Assembly (NCBI RefSeq): GCF_018991925.1
Contig: NW_024744357.1
Coordinates: 2,014,492-2,078,491 of the forward strand
Length of the DNA: 64,000 nucleotides
Origin: Homarus americanus
Lineage: Eukaryota; Arthropoda; Malacostraca; Decapoda; Nephropidae
Direction of reading: 5' to 3'
A model generated the notes under the pieces. That model did not search any database. It worked only from the letters and a program-made list of their open reading frames with translations, and was not told the DNA's origin. A program made the position numbers and the translations under genes. Of the stretch, positions 38,690-51,992 are shown piece after piece (position 1 is the stretch's first letter; each line of letters starts with the position of its first letter).

Positions 38690-39199
38690 TATCTTGCACT
38701 TATGAGACCTCACTTGAATTATGCCGTTCAATTTTGGTCACCGTACTACAGAATGGATATCGAATCCCTAGAAAGCATACAGAGAAGGATGACAAGACTA
38801 ATCCCGGGCATTAGGAACCTTGATTATAGAGACAGATTAAAGCATCTTAATTTTCACTCCCTCAAGAGTCGTAGAGTTAGGAGCGATATGATCAAGGTGT
38901 ATAAGTGGAAGTCAGGGCTAAATAAAAGTACTTAAATTATCCAACCAGGAACGAACTTGTAGCAGTGTTTTAAATTCAACAAATTTAGATTTAGGCGCGA
39001 GATAGGTAAACACTGGTTTTGAAATAGAGTAGTGGATTGGTGGAACAAGTTACCAAACATCATCATTAGCTCAAACACACCAGGAAGCTTCAAATATAGG
39101 TTGGATGGATATATGAACTATAGGGATTGGGTGTAAACGGGGCTTCCTAGTATGGGCCAATAGGCCCACTGCAGTTTCCTCCATTCTTATGTTCTTATA
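38690..39199 (+). mobile_element. 5'-truncated CR1-like retrotransposon, second family
   Basis: Begins inside the C-terminal part of the reverse transcriptase: RPHLNYAVQFWSPYY, then IQRRMTRLIPGIRNLDYRD and LKSRRVRSDMIKVYKW. The frame breaks at about 38935. The 3' end reads GGGCCAATAGGCCCACTGCA and closes with TTCTTATG-TTCTTATA, a short 8-base repeat like the terminal octamers of CR1 elements. An inverted copy lies at 55509-55945. It differs clearly from the family at 709 and 15117. Confidence 0.87.
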
Positions 39200-39329
39200 A
39201 AGTGATACAGGCCCCATAAGTTTCATGGGGTGTGAGCTAACAAGCAGTACTTTGTGTGTGCATCTGTCTGTCTACCCAGCAGTAATTGGGAACCTGAATG
39301 TTAATCAATTTGCCGATCATGTTCCGGGG

Positions 39330-39530
39330 TAATGGTTAGCCAGTGCAGTTGGTGAGGTGTCCAGTCTTTTGGATCATTCCTTGACACTGGGTCCTGCAGT
39401 TCGTTTACTTAGGGGTGTGGTTGTTGTGTTGGCGACAGCTTTTACATCTTAAACAAATTCACGCCTAACTGGCCCTAGGGCAGGCCATCCTCAAACACGA
39501 GGAGCAACCATTATTGTTATTATTAATCAG
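39330..39530 (+). repeat. Possible SINE or retroelement tail
   Basis: GGCCCTAGGGCAGGCCATCC, then CACGAGGAGCAACC and a (TTATTA) tail look like the 3' end of a retroposed repeat. No second copy in the window confirms it. Confidence 0.3.
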
Positions 39531-39849
39531 TGGATGTGTATGTGTGTAAGTAAGCCTTAATATTTGATGAAGAGCATTATAAGGGGACAGATGATGGTGT
39601 GCTCACTACCACAGAATTATAAAAAGACTCGTGATAGTATATATGGTCACATAGTTTTAAGGAGACACAACAAGGTGTTTACAACCACAAATTGCAAGAG
39701 AAGATAAGAATGCAATTGTACAGTATACTTTTTCATGAATGCTCATGTGATTGTTTTAGTTTGACTTTTGTGTTTGTTTTATTTAACTGGTTTATGCAGT
39801 CAAACTTCCCAAATCTGAATTGCTTGGGACAATTATTTGCTTTACCTAT

Positions 39850-40345
39850 AGTATTGTATATATGTGTGTGTAGACACACACACACACACATACATACACA
39901 CACACAAAACACATACAAATAAATAATAATTGGAAAATCTTCTCACACATAATCAGAAACAAATTTATTAAATATATGACAGTCTACCTTCAAGTCCTTT
40001 CTCTCTTGATAAAGTAATAAAGCACAGACTTGAGGGTAGAATGTTACATTTTTAATAAATTTGTTTCTGATTATTTGTGAGACGATTTTCCAATTATTAT
40101 TTATTTGTATGTATTTTGTGTGTGTGTGTGTGTGTCCACACACACACACACATACACACACACACCTATTTACAATACAGGAAAAGGAAATTACTGTCTC
40201 TATAAAGAATGGCTCCCCGTCCCAGCCGCTAAAATGCCGGCAACTTTAAAACTGCCCATAGACATTCTTGGGTACAGTACATCCAGGGTGTCATCCGCGA
40301 ATAACCGAGAACCACGAAGTAAAAATCCGCGAACTTGGGGAGCCT
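39850..40345 (-). mobile_element. Foldback element, inverted relative to the copy at 54470
   Basis: The centre is a long hairpin: ACAAATAAATAATAATTGGA at about 39915 pairs with its complement near 40100, and TCAGAAACAAATTTATTAAA pairs with 40052-40071; each arm ends in a CA/GT microsatellite. The right flank (ATAAAGAATGGCTCC, AAAACTGCCCATAGACATTC, GTGTCATCCGCGAATAA) is the reverse complement of the left flank of the copy at 54470. The left border is approximate. Confidence 0.75.
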
Positions 40346-40569
40346 TCCACTAGAAGAAGGGAGTTTCCGGTAATGCTCATTGCATCATTGTTTTGCTACA
40401 GTCGGTCAGTTTCCCATCATTCCTCTCCACACATTATTGTTGTCTAGGTTTTTTCGTGCTCTCCTGATGTGTGTGTACACGTATATTACTGTCGCCATGC
40501 CTAAAGTGAAGATAATAGTAACGGAGTGCATCTATCAGCTTTGCAGATACAGTGCTAGAAGTTTTTATT

Positions 40570-40800
40570 AGTTATTTCATTATTTATTTGGCTAATATCC
40601 TGCAGTGCCCACCGTTTCTCTGTGGATGTCGGTTACACTTGATTCAACTAGAATAACCTGTTATAGTACATCCTTCTTTCCTCACGCAGCCAAACTGTAG
40701 AATGCTCTGCCTTCTTCTGTGTTTCCATACTCATACAATCTGTGGGTCGATGACCTGTGCCAAGGTGGGCTATTCCCTGTAAAAATAAAAATAAAATTAA
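40570..40800 (+). mobile_element. 3' end of a third non-LTR retrotransposon
   Basis: One frame near 40685 reads HAAKL-stop-NALPSSVFPYSYNL, the conserved C-terminal block (RTAKLWNxLPxSVFPxxYNL) of LINE proteins, with TGG changed to a stop. Then come GGGTCGATGACCTGTGCCAA, GGTGGGCT and a run of A-rich AAATAAAA. A similar tail (GTGACCTGTGCCGGGTGGGC) lies at 63415-63473. Confidence 0.72.
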
Positions 40801-42450
40801 TAAAAATAATTAAAAAATTGCAAAATCGTAAGCTGTGTACATTTGGATGGTTTGGGATGTTTATGTTGGGTTCATGGCCTTGTTGGGCATTTTTACCAGT
40901 TTTGACGGTTTTTGGGTGGCTGACAACCCACTCACTCTCCCCCACATTTTTTACTTGTGGTTTGTGACAACCTATTTACTGCTTAACCACTCAGTGTCTG
41001 AGAATGACATATGATTATTGTAGTGTGAAGACCATCTGATATCATGTAAAGTAACTATTATAATTAATAACAGAACTCCCTGTTAGTTACAAGTAATGAA
41101 ACTATATAAGTTGTGGAAAAATTATTTAAATACTGTACAGTACTCTAATGTGACTTAGAAAAAAAAATAAAACTATAAAATAAGAAAAATGAAGAGCATG
41201 TGTTTGTATGGGTGGGAAGTAAATGTGTGGAGGCAGTGGGCAGTTTGTCAAAAGCACGTCTGGCCACTTGACTCTTTAGGCCTATTTCAGTTTAAACACG
41301 TGCACCTTGCACACACCTCTGATATAAGTTTACTTTATCCTCTTCACCACTGATTGTCAAGATAATTTCGGTTAAATTTAAGCTTAGCTCAAAATAATTA
41401 TTTTCTATTATAATGCCTCTATGGTTTGTTGCCTCTGCGTTGCTAGCCCAGCTGCCTGCCTTCCCCAATGTGATGTCATGGCAGACACACGCGTCTGAGT
41501 GAGCTGGCTGGCTGAACTGTGTGGCTCACTCTCGGCATCTCACAGAGGGTGTTTTGAGAGTGGAAGATGTTTTTTGTACATCAAAATATATGCTATTTTA
41601 TTTTATGTTAGCTATGAATCATTAGTATTGTTTATTGCAGTTTTTGTTAATTTTTCACATATATAAAATATAGAATAATGAAGGACTGGACCCCATTCCC
41701 ATTTACTCCATATTAAATAATGTTTCTCTGACAAATAAGTTCCTAAGAATGAAGTGGATTTTCTTTTTATCATATGGGAATGTCTTTACATTTGATTTTA
41801 TTATATTTCAAGTTTATATTCAACACAGTACTGGTAGAGTTTATCATTTTTGGGTACAGTACAGTATATAAAAAGATACGTATGAACTTAATAATAGGAG
41901 AATTTACGCGGCCACATTCCCCAAATCGTCTTATTCTCATAACATAATAAACTCCTCCAGCTCCAACACATTGGAGGAGGGCTTAATGAAGGACTGGAAC
42001 CTATTCCCATTTAAATCTAACTCGACAACGAAATTTCCGAGAATGAAGTGGATTTCATGAACACATCCACTTCATTGAAAGAAGTATAACTCCTTTCAAT
42101 TAAGCTGAATCCTCCCTTTTGTTGAATCATTCTGCAAGCTTTGTTCCAGTATATAGAATGATTACTGTACTATTTTTTTCTGGGTGGGGAAGAAGGCTTG
42201 ATGTCAAGGTTCTCAGACATTTGTTCTTCAAATATTATATCTTAAATTGGAATTAGAGACTTTATCTATCTAGTTTGTTGCATCTGAGTATAATTTTGAT
42301 ACTGTTATTGTCACTGTCTTGGTGCCATACTGTAGCTTCCTTTTACCCTGAAATGTATTCTCACATCTTCAACTAAGGGGAAGGTACAGTTGCAGACAAA
42401 GTTTCCTGAACACTTGGCAGTACTGTATCTGGTATCTATATCTGGTCATG

Positions 42451-43597
42451 TACAGTAGAACGTTGATTTAAAGCCATTCAATTTAAGATTATTGATTTAA
42501 AGCGACACCCACAATTAAGGACAATGTTTTAATTTAAAGCAAATCTTTCTTATTTTGCGTGAGTCAATCTGGCGCATCATATTTAAAATTTTGCGCCTAA
42601 TATTTCTCTGGGCACGCTACACTGTCCTAAGGGCAAAGCTGTACTGTACATGTACTCAAAATAATGTACTAAATGATTACTAAAATTTTTGTCTATGCAA
42701 ACTAAAGCATTTTTATATTCAAATTAATCACTATCTTATAAGAATTTCAGTAATGTAAATTATATTCTCCTCGGTTACTTCTGTGACATTTTATAAGCAA
42801 AAAACATAAACGCCTTCGGCGCCAACTGTCAAACATGTCACTGTCACCTCCCCTTCCTCCTTCCCAGTGTTTGGTGGTTATACAGTAAGCTTTAAGTTTT
42901 TATCTTATGTAATATCACCGACTAAAGTTAGGAGAATATTATTTGTATTTCTGGGTTCCTTGCAAGACGGCGAATAATTTGAATATAAACGTCATATATT
43001 TTGCAAAAGAGATAAAAATTTTTGCTCCTTGTACTGTATTAAAATTCTTAAGTCAGAACTAAAATTTTTATGTCTAATGCGAGCTATTGCATGTTTATAT
43101 TCAAATTAATCACTATCTTATAAGAATTCCAGCAATGTTAATTATATTCTCCCATATCAGTTCAGTGACATTTTCTAAGAGAAAAACTTAGTCACTCTTA
43201 AGAACAGATAAATAAATAAGCACTAGACCGTGGCATCAACTGTCAAACATATCACCTCACCTCCCTCCCTCCCTCCCTCCCTCCCTCCCTCTCTCCTCCC
43301 TCCCCCCCCCATCTTCCCAGCCAGTAAACAGACCATTTCGCATCCCTTAATTTTAGCTGTGTTGATTTATGAGGCTTTCTTTTAACATAATACAGTACTA
43401 CAAAAAACAATGTTTTGTTTATTCTAGGAGATGGACTGAGGTGCATCTGGGTAGACTGTCAGTCTTTTTAGTATTTTGTGTTTCTCTCAAGTACCAAACT
43501 AAATTATTCCATTGAAACAACACTTCGATTTTGTGCGAATTCGGTTTAAAGCGACCTCTCTTGAACCTATCTCGTGTTATATCGACGTTATACTGTA
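42451..43597. mobile_element. TA-flanked inverted-repeat element with foldback units (element h)
   Basis: Left end TACAGTAGAACGTTGATTTA, right end in reverse complement TACAGTATAACGTCGATATA; 1,147 bases. The interior holds diverged foldback units: AATTTGAATATAAACGTCAT at about 42976 faces TTTATATTCAAATTAATCAC at about 43096, and TTATAAGAATTTCAGTAATG at about 42736 repeats as TTATAAGAATTCCAGCAATG. A (CCCT)n tract lies at 43256-43310. The same foldback unit is tandem in element i. Confidence 0.85.
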
Positions 43598-43747
43598 TAT
43601 GATTGGTTTATGTTTAATAACTCGGCTTTTTATGACATACAGTATAATGTTGGAACTACTGTACAAAAAGAAAAAAATCATTAATACAAAGAAAATTTGG
43701 AAAAAATACATTAAAATTCTAATCCCCCTCTCCTAATGTTCCTCAAA

Positions 43748-44248
43748 GACAGTAATATCTCTGTTAGCCAGAATCCCTCAAACCCGGAAGTCTCCAATAA
43801 CCGGAATTTAAATTTTCTCGTAAAATCGTTCCCAAAGCCAAAAATTTTTGGAAAATTCCTGCTTTGGGAACGATTTTTCGATTGGCACATATTCTGGAAA
43901 TTCCGAGAAATTTTTCCCGGTACTTGGTAAATTCCGGGGATGGGATAGGTTTTTTTCTGGGTTTGAGAGATAAAAATCAGGCGTATTTTCTGGAAATTCC
44001 GAGAAAACTTTTCCATTACCCGGAAAATTCCGGGGATGAGGGATTTTTTTTGTGTGTTCGAGAGATGAAGTAATGGGCAATTTCTGGAACTTCTGAGAAC
44101 ATTTCTCCGTTACTCGGAAAATTCAGGAGAATTCCGGGGATGAGGGATTTTTTTTCCGGCATTGAGAGAGTCGTCTCGTTACCCAGAAATCTCACATTCC
44201 CCGAAGTGCTCTGCACCAATTGTTCCAGCTAAAGAAGATATCACTGTA
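43748..44248. mobile_element. Inverted-repeat element built on about 100-base tandem units (element k)
   Basis: Left ACAGTAATATCTCTGTTAGC faces an inverted right end ACAGTGATATCTTCTTTAGC. The interior has three tandem units of TTCTGGAAATTCCGAGAAA, then CCCGGAAAATTCCGGGGATG and AGGGATTTTTTTT. GGAATTTTCC and GGAAATTCC words make local hairpins. Open frames on both strands are by-products of the repeats. Confidence 0.78.
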
Positions 44249-45734
44249 CTGTACTTACATGCCAGAAACTGTACTGCCAAGTGTCCAGGGAATTTTGTCC
44301 GCAACTGTACACACCCTCGATGATCCGAGCCTCACTCATGTTGCTGGATCCTGATTGTGTTGAGATTTATGCAACTTAGTAAAAGGCTAAACATCAATAT
44401 GCCATTTTGCATTTTTGTAGGTGAGAACAGTTTGTTGTGTCATGAGTTGTGTGTGTCAGCTGTCCTTGGCATTGGGACAAAACCCATGTCTCATAGGTGC
44501 TAAGTGAAGAATGTTGTCTTTGTACTCCAAGTGAAATGAATATAATACTGTACATAAATGAAAAAAAAAAGTAGATATATAGAAACAGCAGATGTGAAAA
44601 GGGCAATATAACAGTTTACTCTTACTTATTTTATATTTTGTATTTTATTTTTTGTCTGATAGGAAGGATGTGTTGAGGATGAGACTAGGTTTTAAATTAT
44701 TTGTTAAACTCTTGTTTGTATGATGCGAAATACCATTAAACCTTTGCATACGGGGGTCCCTCTGTGCCGAGTAAAACCACCTAAATAAAACCTTAAAAGT
44801 GGTGTCCCCATAGTGAAGGGTTAAATTGTAAAAAGAGACTGTCACTGGCTTACAATGAGATGAAACCTCATTCTTTTTTCAGCCATGTTTCTCGACTGAA
44901 GTGTTATCTTTATCACAAAAGTCTGGTTTCCCTTAATAAAAACTTATTATGAAATGATATGGAGAAATGTACTTTATGGGAATGTCTGCTGTCTGTCTGT
45001 TCCTCTCTCTAGCAACTGTGAACACAATGGCTCAAATAGTGATGGATTTTGACTGACTTTTGCTTATGGATGTTTAATGATAGTTACAAAGAATCTCAAC
45101 ACTAACCATCATTTTCTTTCAACAACGTCTAAATTTATGTACTTTCAACTTTGCTGTGGCATGGTGAAGGATTTGTACAAGTTTAGTGACAACCATATTT
45201 TTGTGATTTTGAATCTATAGAAAAATATCGAAGAACTTTAACTTCTTGTATTATAGTTGAAACTCAAGTACTATAAAAAAAATTATTTCAGTATGATGTT
45301 AAACTTACAATAAAGGTGAATTGATAATACTGTACTATACTGTGCTCCACATATCCCACATGACAGCTGATCAATACTGTACAGTATTTGCAGATGTACT
45401 TTTTATCCCCCTTAAATGCAAACCCTTGCTATTGTCATTCGCCTTAGAACCACCCTGGGTACCATCACCCCACATGCCAACAGAGTTAAAGCTGCTAAGA
45501 GCAGTAAGTGGACATCCAAACAGAGGGATGAACCAATAGAAACATTTATCCATGTTCTAGTATGGAATATCTTTTACATTTTATAATTACCTGCAACTAC
45601 ATTATTCGCTGTTTTTATTTCTTGACATGTAATAGGGATTAATGAGCTTGTCTAGGCTGGCACTGTATTGCTACAGTAGTAATTTTAAGTATTTTTACAA
45701 TAATATTGAACATCCATCTTCAGTCACTAGTGTC

Positions 45735-46481
45735 TGTTATTAGGAATATTTACTGCACACTGCTCGCCATTGCATTATGCACGGGGTAGTGAAAGGCAAA
45801 TTATCACAAAGCAGCTCCAAGTAGTTGAGTTGGTTAATCATCACATTCCTAGTTGGTACAACAAAGTCACCAGTTCCAAAGTACAAGAAGCAACTCCACA
45901 CCATTAGTGACTCAGGATGCTTAACTGTGCTAAAAGTGAACTTGGGGTCAAGCGAATCACTCCCGAGGTGCCTGTACACATTAAAAGTATGACTTCCAGT
46001 TACGGAAAATGTTGCCTCCACAGTACGTGCTGCCACTTGGTCGTATCCCACTGAGCGTTAGCCTTGGCAAAAGCGACCCTACGCTGCCACTGGACAAGGG
46101 TGAGGAGTGGCTTCTTGTGTGCGCGGTAGCTACGAAACTGCAGGTCGTCATGGATGCGGCGGTGAACGGTCCTTACAGAAACATCATCTAGAAGCACGTT
46201 TTTTTTTTCTTTCAATTCCCTTGCTGACAGACATGGATTAGCATCAAGTTGCCTCTTAAGAACAGTTAACATGCGTTGAGAAGATTTCGAGCCTTCCGTG
46301 GCCGTCTATTGTGCACTGGTGTTGCCACCCCGCCATCATCTCAAAATTGTTTAATCCAAATTTGAATTGATCGTTCACTCACACCAACAATTCTTGATAT
46401 ATCCTTTATAGGTTTCTTGCACATGTGCAGACTAATAATTGATGCTATCTGCTCCTTTGTTAAATTTTTCCTCTTGCCCAT
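45735..46481 (-). pseudogene. Dead Tc1-like transposase gene
   Basis: Starts MGKRKNLTKEQIASIISLHM, continues KDISRIVGVSERSIQIWIKQF (a helix-turn-helix of the Tc1 type), then TGA. A basic NRRPRKARN linker and a second DNA-binding part (SARELK, DVSVRTVHRRIHDDL) follow after a frameshift. The catalytic part reads TFSVTGSHTFNVYRHLG and SLMVWSCFLYFGTGDFV. Both expected aspartate sites are damaged: the usual WSDE box before TFSVTG reads WRQHF because of a shift, and QxDGAPCH is replaced by frame-shifted sequence. The third catalytic residue and the C-terminus are missing, so the copy cannot be active. Terminal repeats were not located. Confidence 0.85.
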
Positions 46482-46638
46482 TGTGGTAAAAAAAGCAAAG
46501 AAGTAACAGGCGTTATGTCAATAAATAGGGGTAATGTCGGTGGGGGGGGGGTAAAACATAAATCTTCAATCACCAAATTTACACGGGCAACTGGTGGCCG
46601 TTTTGATGCCTGGCTCACTTGTCCTTGGGCAAAGAGTA

Positions 46639-46963
46639 TACAGGTACTCCTCGACTTACGACCTACTCGACTTACGACCACCCGGACATACGACTGCCCC
46701 AGTTGTAACAAAATTTTTTCAAATTAAGTATTTTCGAGTCCCAACGTTAGTGATTGCACTGTGTACTGACAAAATTTTCGTTTGTAATTCCCTTTAAAAT
46801 GGCTGACAAGCTTAAAAGTGAGAGTTTTGTGGTGCTGAGGAGATAAAGAGACACCCATTTTAGATTTTATATGTATTATTTTCGCATTTTCGACTTACGA
46901 CCAATTCGACTTATGACCTGGATTTAGGTCCCTAACCCCATCGTAAGTCGGGGACTGCCTGTA
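46639..46963. mobile_element. Small TA-flanked inverted-repeat element (element m)
   Basis: Left end TACAGGTACTCCTCGACTTA, right end in reverse complement TACAGGCAGTCCCCGACTTA, both followed by CGA; 325 bases, with several CGACTTACGACC words. Non-coding MITE. Confidence 0.9.
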
Positions 46964-47689
46964 TAAGAAAGACAGGAAAGCGTCTACCTTTTTCGATAAA
47001 AAAAACGTGAACCACTGAGCTCCGATCAACATCATCTGTTGGCATCGTGGCAAATTAAAAGACCGGGCTCGTGAGGGAAGCGTGTCCATGTTTCCATGGT
47101 ACAGTAACCCGCAGAGTGAGCTGATATTTCCTTGATGTCTTTGCCTTTACATTCTTAATGTGTATACATGCACACACACATACACACTGACACACAGACA
47201 TACAATATCAAACAGTAAATTCTATATGATCAATGATATATATTAACATGAAAACGTGAGACACAACCTCACGGTGATCTATTTTTGTACATGTGCATAC
47301 GGCACACGGGTGATGGCGACGCCCACTCATGGTTAAATGTCCCAGTCTTCGTGTAAACAAACAGATGATGTACAGACGACCCGCACCCTGCACACTAACG
47401 CCAACTGTTGATCCCGAAGCCATCTATATGCTATGTGGCTTACGTTGTTTTCACCTTGCTTTCCCGTCTTTCTTATGTAGTCTTTGGTCCTTGAGTCTCC
47501 TTTTGCTGCCAGACATATGATGCCTGCCTCAGCCCCAGCTGGCTGGTGTGGAAAGGTTTGTGTCACTTACCGCAACATCATTTCCTGTCGGCCCCCTCGC
47601 GCATAATGCAATGGCGAGCGGTGTAAAGCGAGTACAGTACTGTATATACCCTGTATTGTACTTGAAAGACCACCTTGCCCACAAGTGAA

Positions 47690-47800
47690 AGGCTATATGG
47701 TGATCAGTGTGGTAAGCGAGAGTGGTGAACCATTGTGTAATTGTGGTGAGGACACTTCCCAGAAAGGAAGGAAGTCTTGGGTTCGAGTCATAAACATTTC
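47690..47800 (+). repeat. Possible tRNA-derived SINE piece
   Basis: GGGTTCGAGTC at about 47779 matches a pol III B box, and TGTGGTGAGGACAC upstream could be a worn tRNA D-arm region. I could not fold a full cloverleaf, so this is only a suggestion. Confidence 0.25.
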
Positions 47801-49479
47801 AACAATCTTTCGTTTCTCATCTCATCATGTGTTTAAACATAAATAATTATTAAAATCTGTCTGCAATGTTTTTTCCATTATCTTCACTGGTATGAAATTG
47901 GGGGTAGGAAGAATATTACTAAAGGCATGAGTCACAGTGTAAGTCGTTATATTTAACAAAGAAAATATAACAACATTCAAATCACATGCTGAACACTGTA
48001 GTACAGTACATGCAGTGGAGACCAGAGACAACTGACCCACTACTTTTAGTAGTAAATTCAAGTTATGATTTAATTTTTTCAAAGCAACAATAGAGTTAAG
48101 AGTACAGGTATTTATATTGCACGTAGTAACCACCTAACCACATTAAATCACTTTGTTCCTTCCAGAAGTTGGAGTGGTTACTTGTAGACTCTACCCAAGA
48201 TGCATCAGTCTGTGATAGCAATAAAAGATCTTTATCATTCATGAAGTATAAATAATTCACAGCAGTTGTCCACATATCATGGATCATTTCAAAAAAATTT
48301 TACCCAGTTGCAATAATATGGTATTTACAGAGCTGGTAACTTTTTGTCAGTCACTTTAGTGGCATATTGTTAGTGAAGGGGGAGGAATGGACCATCTGCC
48401 CACCATAACATGAAACAGTTTAAAGCACTTATTAATAACAGGTTTTACTACTTATAACTTCCTATATGATGATTCGCATTAGAGGCCAGCAAATGTAGGT
48501 TTGACAGTCAGTGTAATTAGCCTTTATTTTCCTGCTGTACCATGAGTTATGATGACGTGGAGGTGAGTCATACCCTTGTCTTAGTCCACTCCCACTTGAA
48601 AAAATCAAACATACTGTTGTCTGAATTACAGCTCATAAACCTGTGCTGTAACTGGCTCACAGACACAATACTTCATCCATTGATGACAGTTTCTGAAATA
48701 TATAATAATATAGGTGTTGGCAGCAACTCGAATGTGTAACTTGATTTACACAATTATGTACAAGTATCTACAAAATGGCTTGTAATGAAGAGATAAAATA
48801 TTTACCCTATCAAATTACTGTTGATATCAGTTGAGAAAGTTTTTTGGCTTTCACTACTGCACTTGTACTTGAATATTCACTTTGGTATTGAATATTACAA
48901 TATAGAAGACAATTAGTAGATGCAGTGTCCCTTGCCATTATGATGTTTGAGATTCACTTCATTGAAAAGGACTCAGCTTATTACAGTTCAGATGTGAATT
49001 ATTGTATAGTGAGATATGAAAGTTTAACATTACCTCATTGAAGGGAAACTCTAGCATTCAAGAAAATTTTTGAATTATCCATGAAATTAAATAGAAAAAC
49101 TGGCTTTAACTGGCCTCCTTACACACCTACTTACTACACACACTGTTGTCAGAGCATGTGTGGTACTGTACTGTATCTAATGTGTGTTTTATTTAGTTTT
49201 TTGTTTTTGCCTAGCAGATGTTATTAGTAACTTGTATATTTCATAGTTGTTTAAAGAATACCTTGATATTTGTAATGTTCTCACTAGCTGTACATCATCA
49301 CTAAGTCAGAAACATTTGAGCAACATAATAATGATAATATATAAGAAGCAACATGATGCAACAGAAGTACAGAACTTGGATGAAATATTTAATGGTTTGT
49401 GTTGTGCTCCTGATCACTAATGGGTCATTGATCAAAATTTTAACACCAGCCTGACCAATCAGAAAATTGCATAGCTTGC

Positions 49480-49480
<1 letters not shown>

Positions 49481-49543
<63 letters not shown>
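49481..49543. repeat. (CA)n microsatellite
   Basis: About 62 bases of uninterrupted CA. Confidence 0.97.
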
Positions 49544-49544
<1 letters not shown>

Positions 49545-49774
49545 CTTGTTACTCTTCTCTCATTTTGTATTGGTTTACTTTCAGATATATTCATAAATTA
49601 TTTAACTTTATTATTAGTCTGTTTAATGATGGTTCTAAACAATATACTGTAGTATAGATTTTCCAAGTTGCTGTTTCTGTGCTACAACTTTTGATTTTAC
49701 TCTCAAAACTCCATTTGTATCTTCATCATCTCTGGTAATGTTTTACTTGACTCTTTTGTATTTTTTTTTAATAA

Positions 49775-49835
49775 AACACCACATTTTTTATAAAAGGCAA
49801 TTTTCACCACATTTTTTATAAAAGGCAATTTTCTG
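49775..49835 (+). repeat. Perfect 28-base tandem duplication
   Basis: ACCACATTTTTTATAAAAGG plus CAATTTTC occurs twice head to tail. Confidence 0.9.
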
Positions 49836-50289
49836 AAACAATGCAAGTAAAAGCAGCAATTTTCTCTGCACTTAGTGTGGGAACTACTTACACCCTGTGT
49901 CCTCATTGTACAGTACGGTCATAGACATTAAGGTTCCTTGGTAAAAATTGCTCACGCTTTTGTTTTGACGGGGTGCTGGTGTTGTTTATTATGGTGATTT
50001 ACGACTCATTATTCGAACAAATAAATATCATCTGCGTATGTCAGTGCAACCAAAACATCCCCGTATCAGGACATGAATCAAGAACTACCAAAATACAAAT
50101 CTCAGGTGTTGGCAAGTTTTTAACACCTGGAATGAACATCTGGAGGTCCTCAGTTTAATCCCCAGTAAGAGGAGGCTACAGTTGAGTCTCTCATTATTCT
50201 TGAATGGATATATTCATTAAAATATCTGGGTAGGGAGGGATGGCCAACATTGGCAACCAGGAATCACTAGTCCTGAGCTAAGACAACTT

Positions 50290-50505
50290 ATATTCTAGCT
50301 CATGTTTAAAGTTATTATATATCTACTGTTAAGCTATACTTTAGCTAATTTAAAGCTATGTTTTTAGCAGTTTTAAAGCTGTTCTAGCAGTTATATATTT
50401 ATATTATAGCTGGTGTAAAGCTATGCTCTAGCTCATGTAAAGCTATGTCCTAACTGTTTTAAGGCTATCTTTAGCTGTTTGAAAGCTGTATTTAGCTGTT
50501 GTAAA
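50290..50505 (+). repeat. Degenerate tandem repeat, unit about 22 bases
   Basis: Repeated TAGCTGTTTTAAAGCTATGT-like words (AAAGCTAT, TAGCTCATGTAAAGCTATG, TTTAGCTGTTTGAAAGCTG), about nine diverged copies. Confidence 0.75.
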
Positions 50506-51992
50506 CCTCCAGCAGAATAATAATCAGTAAAACCACTTTTGTAGCAAAATTTCATAAAATTTTGAAGAACCTGGCAAGAAAGTAAGGAAAAGACAACACA
50601 CTCCTAACATATGACCATAACCACAGTCTGTCAGGAGGTGGAGTTTTGTTTTAGCCTCAGATCATCTTGTAAGGTGTTGGATGTTCTCAAACAGAATCAA
50701 GATTGGAGTTTGAATTTTAATAAACAAGAAGTTTTGTTTTATTTTTCCACACCTAATTGATGATAATACTGATATACCTGTAGTTATTACTAAATATGAA
50801 GCCTCCTATAATACAAATTTGGGTAATTTTTATGCTTTATGTTAATTTAAAATCCCAGAATGATTATAAAGGAGAATTAGGAACAGTTTTCATCTTCTTA
50901 AAGTTGCCAGTTCATGTATTATGCTTTACTCTGTGTTGCCTTATCTACCATGTTTATACATTTTACCTTCAGTCATAAAATATTCTTCTTACTTGATAAA
51001 AGCAATGCCATGAAATTGAAATACTTTAAAAGATTACAAGGTTAGATTGGCTCATGTACATTTATATATTTTTCACTATATGCTTATTCTAGCTGAGAAA
51101 CTGCTAGCTTTATTGGTGAAGCCATGCCACTGCTTGCTGTTTGAGAGTGCTTGAAATTACGTACATTTCAAGTGTCTTATCCTCATTTTGCCAGGCTCTT
51201 TCATTGCCATAGCAACATATCATTGTGGGCTGACCATATGCAGGCGATTAATTAAATTCTGATACATTTAGGTCACAGTAAAAATAGTAACTTTTCTTTA
51301 TTAACTCTGCTAGTGTTGACACTGCCATTTTCCTCTGTTACCAACACTGGGGCATGAACTTTCCCAATGTTTGACATTGAATTGAGTGTTTGATAGCAAA
51401 TTCCCTTAATGTATGTGACTGTATATTGCATTCAAATTTTATTTTTGGTTTTTATTCACCTCTGGAATGTTCATTTTATTTGTTTCTAAATAATTTCAAC
51501 ATATAGGCCTAAATGCTTCTTGTTTGAGAAGTGTATTGTGTGCATCTTTTGATGATTTACCCTAATTTCATAAGAAAGTCATATTGTTTTATAAATATTA
51601 ATCATGCTGGGAACAACAGACAAATATTTGAATATATTCCAATAACTTTGATTAAGTTAGTACTGTGTAAAAAGTGCTAAAAAGTACCGCCCCTAAAGTT
51701 CAAGTACCCCCACTGTCCCTCTAAGCCACTACCACTAATATTAAAGACATAGCAACTTTTTAGACTATGAATCTACTTAAAGTCACTAGAATCATCTCTC
51801 ATGGATATTTCTCTCACCAAGACCAATATTTCTGGAGCATCTGAAATGTGCCTCAACTCTTTTATATAATGATCTACTCTTGATTCTTATCCTGTTGTAT
51901 CCTAATTATGTTTTCTTCAATTCATTCATATACTTTCTGCATATTGCCTCAGCCCAATTTAATTACAAATAGCTTACTTGGTAATGCCCCAG

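Noticed and set aside
43711..44219. Overlapping frames on both strands in element k
   Set aside because: Produced by the tandem units; similar words in all frames, no start context or domain.
44750..44830. Small inverted repeat (TTAAACCTTTGCATACGGGG facing its rough complement)
   Set aside because: Too short and diverged to call an element without other copies.
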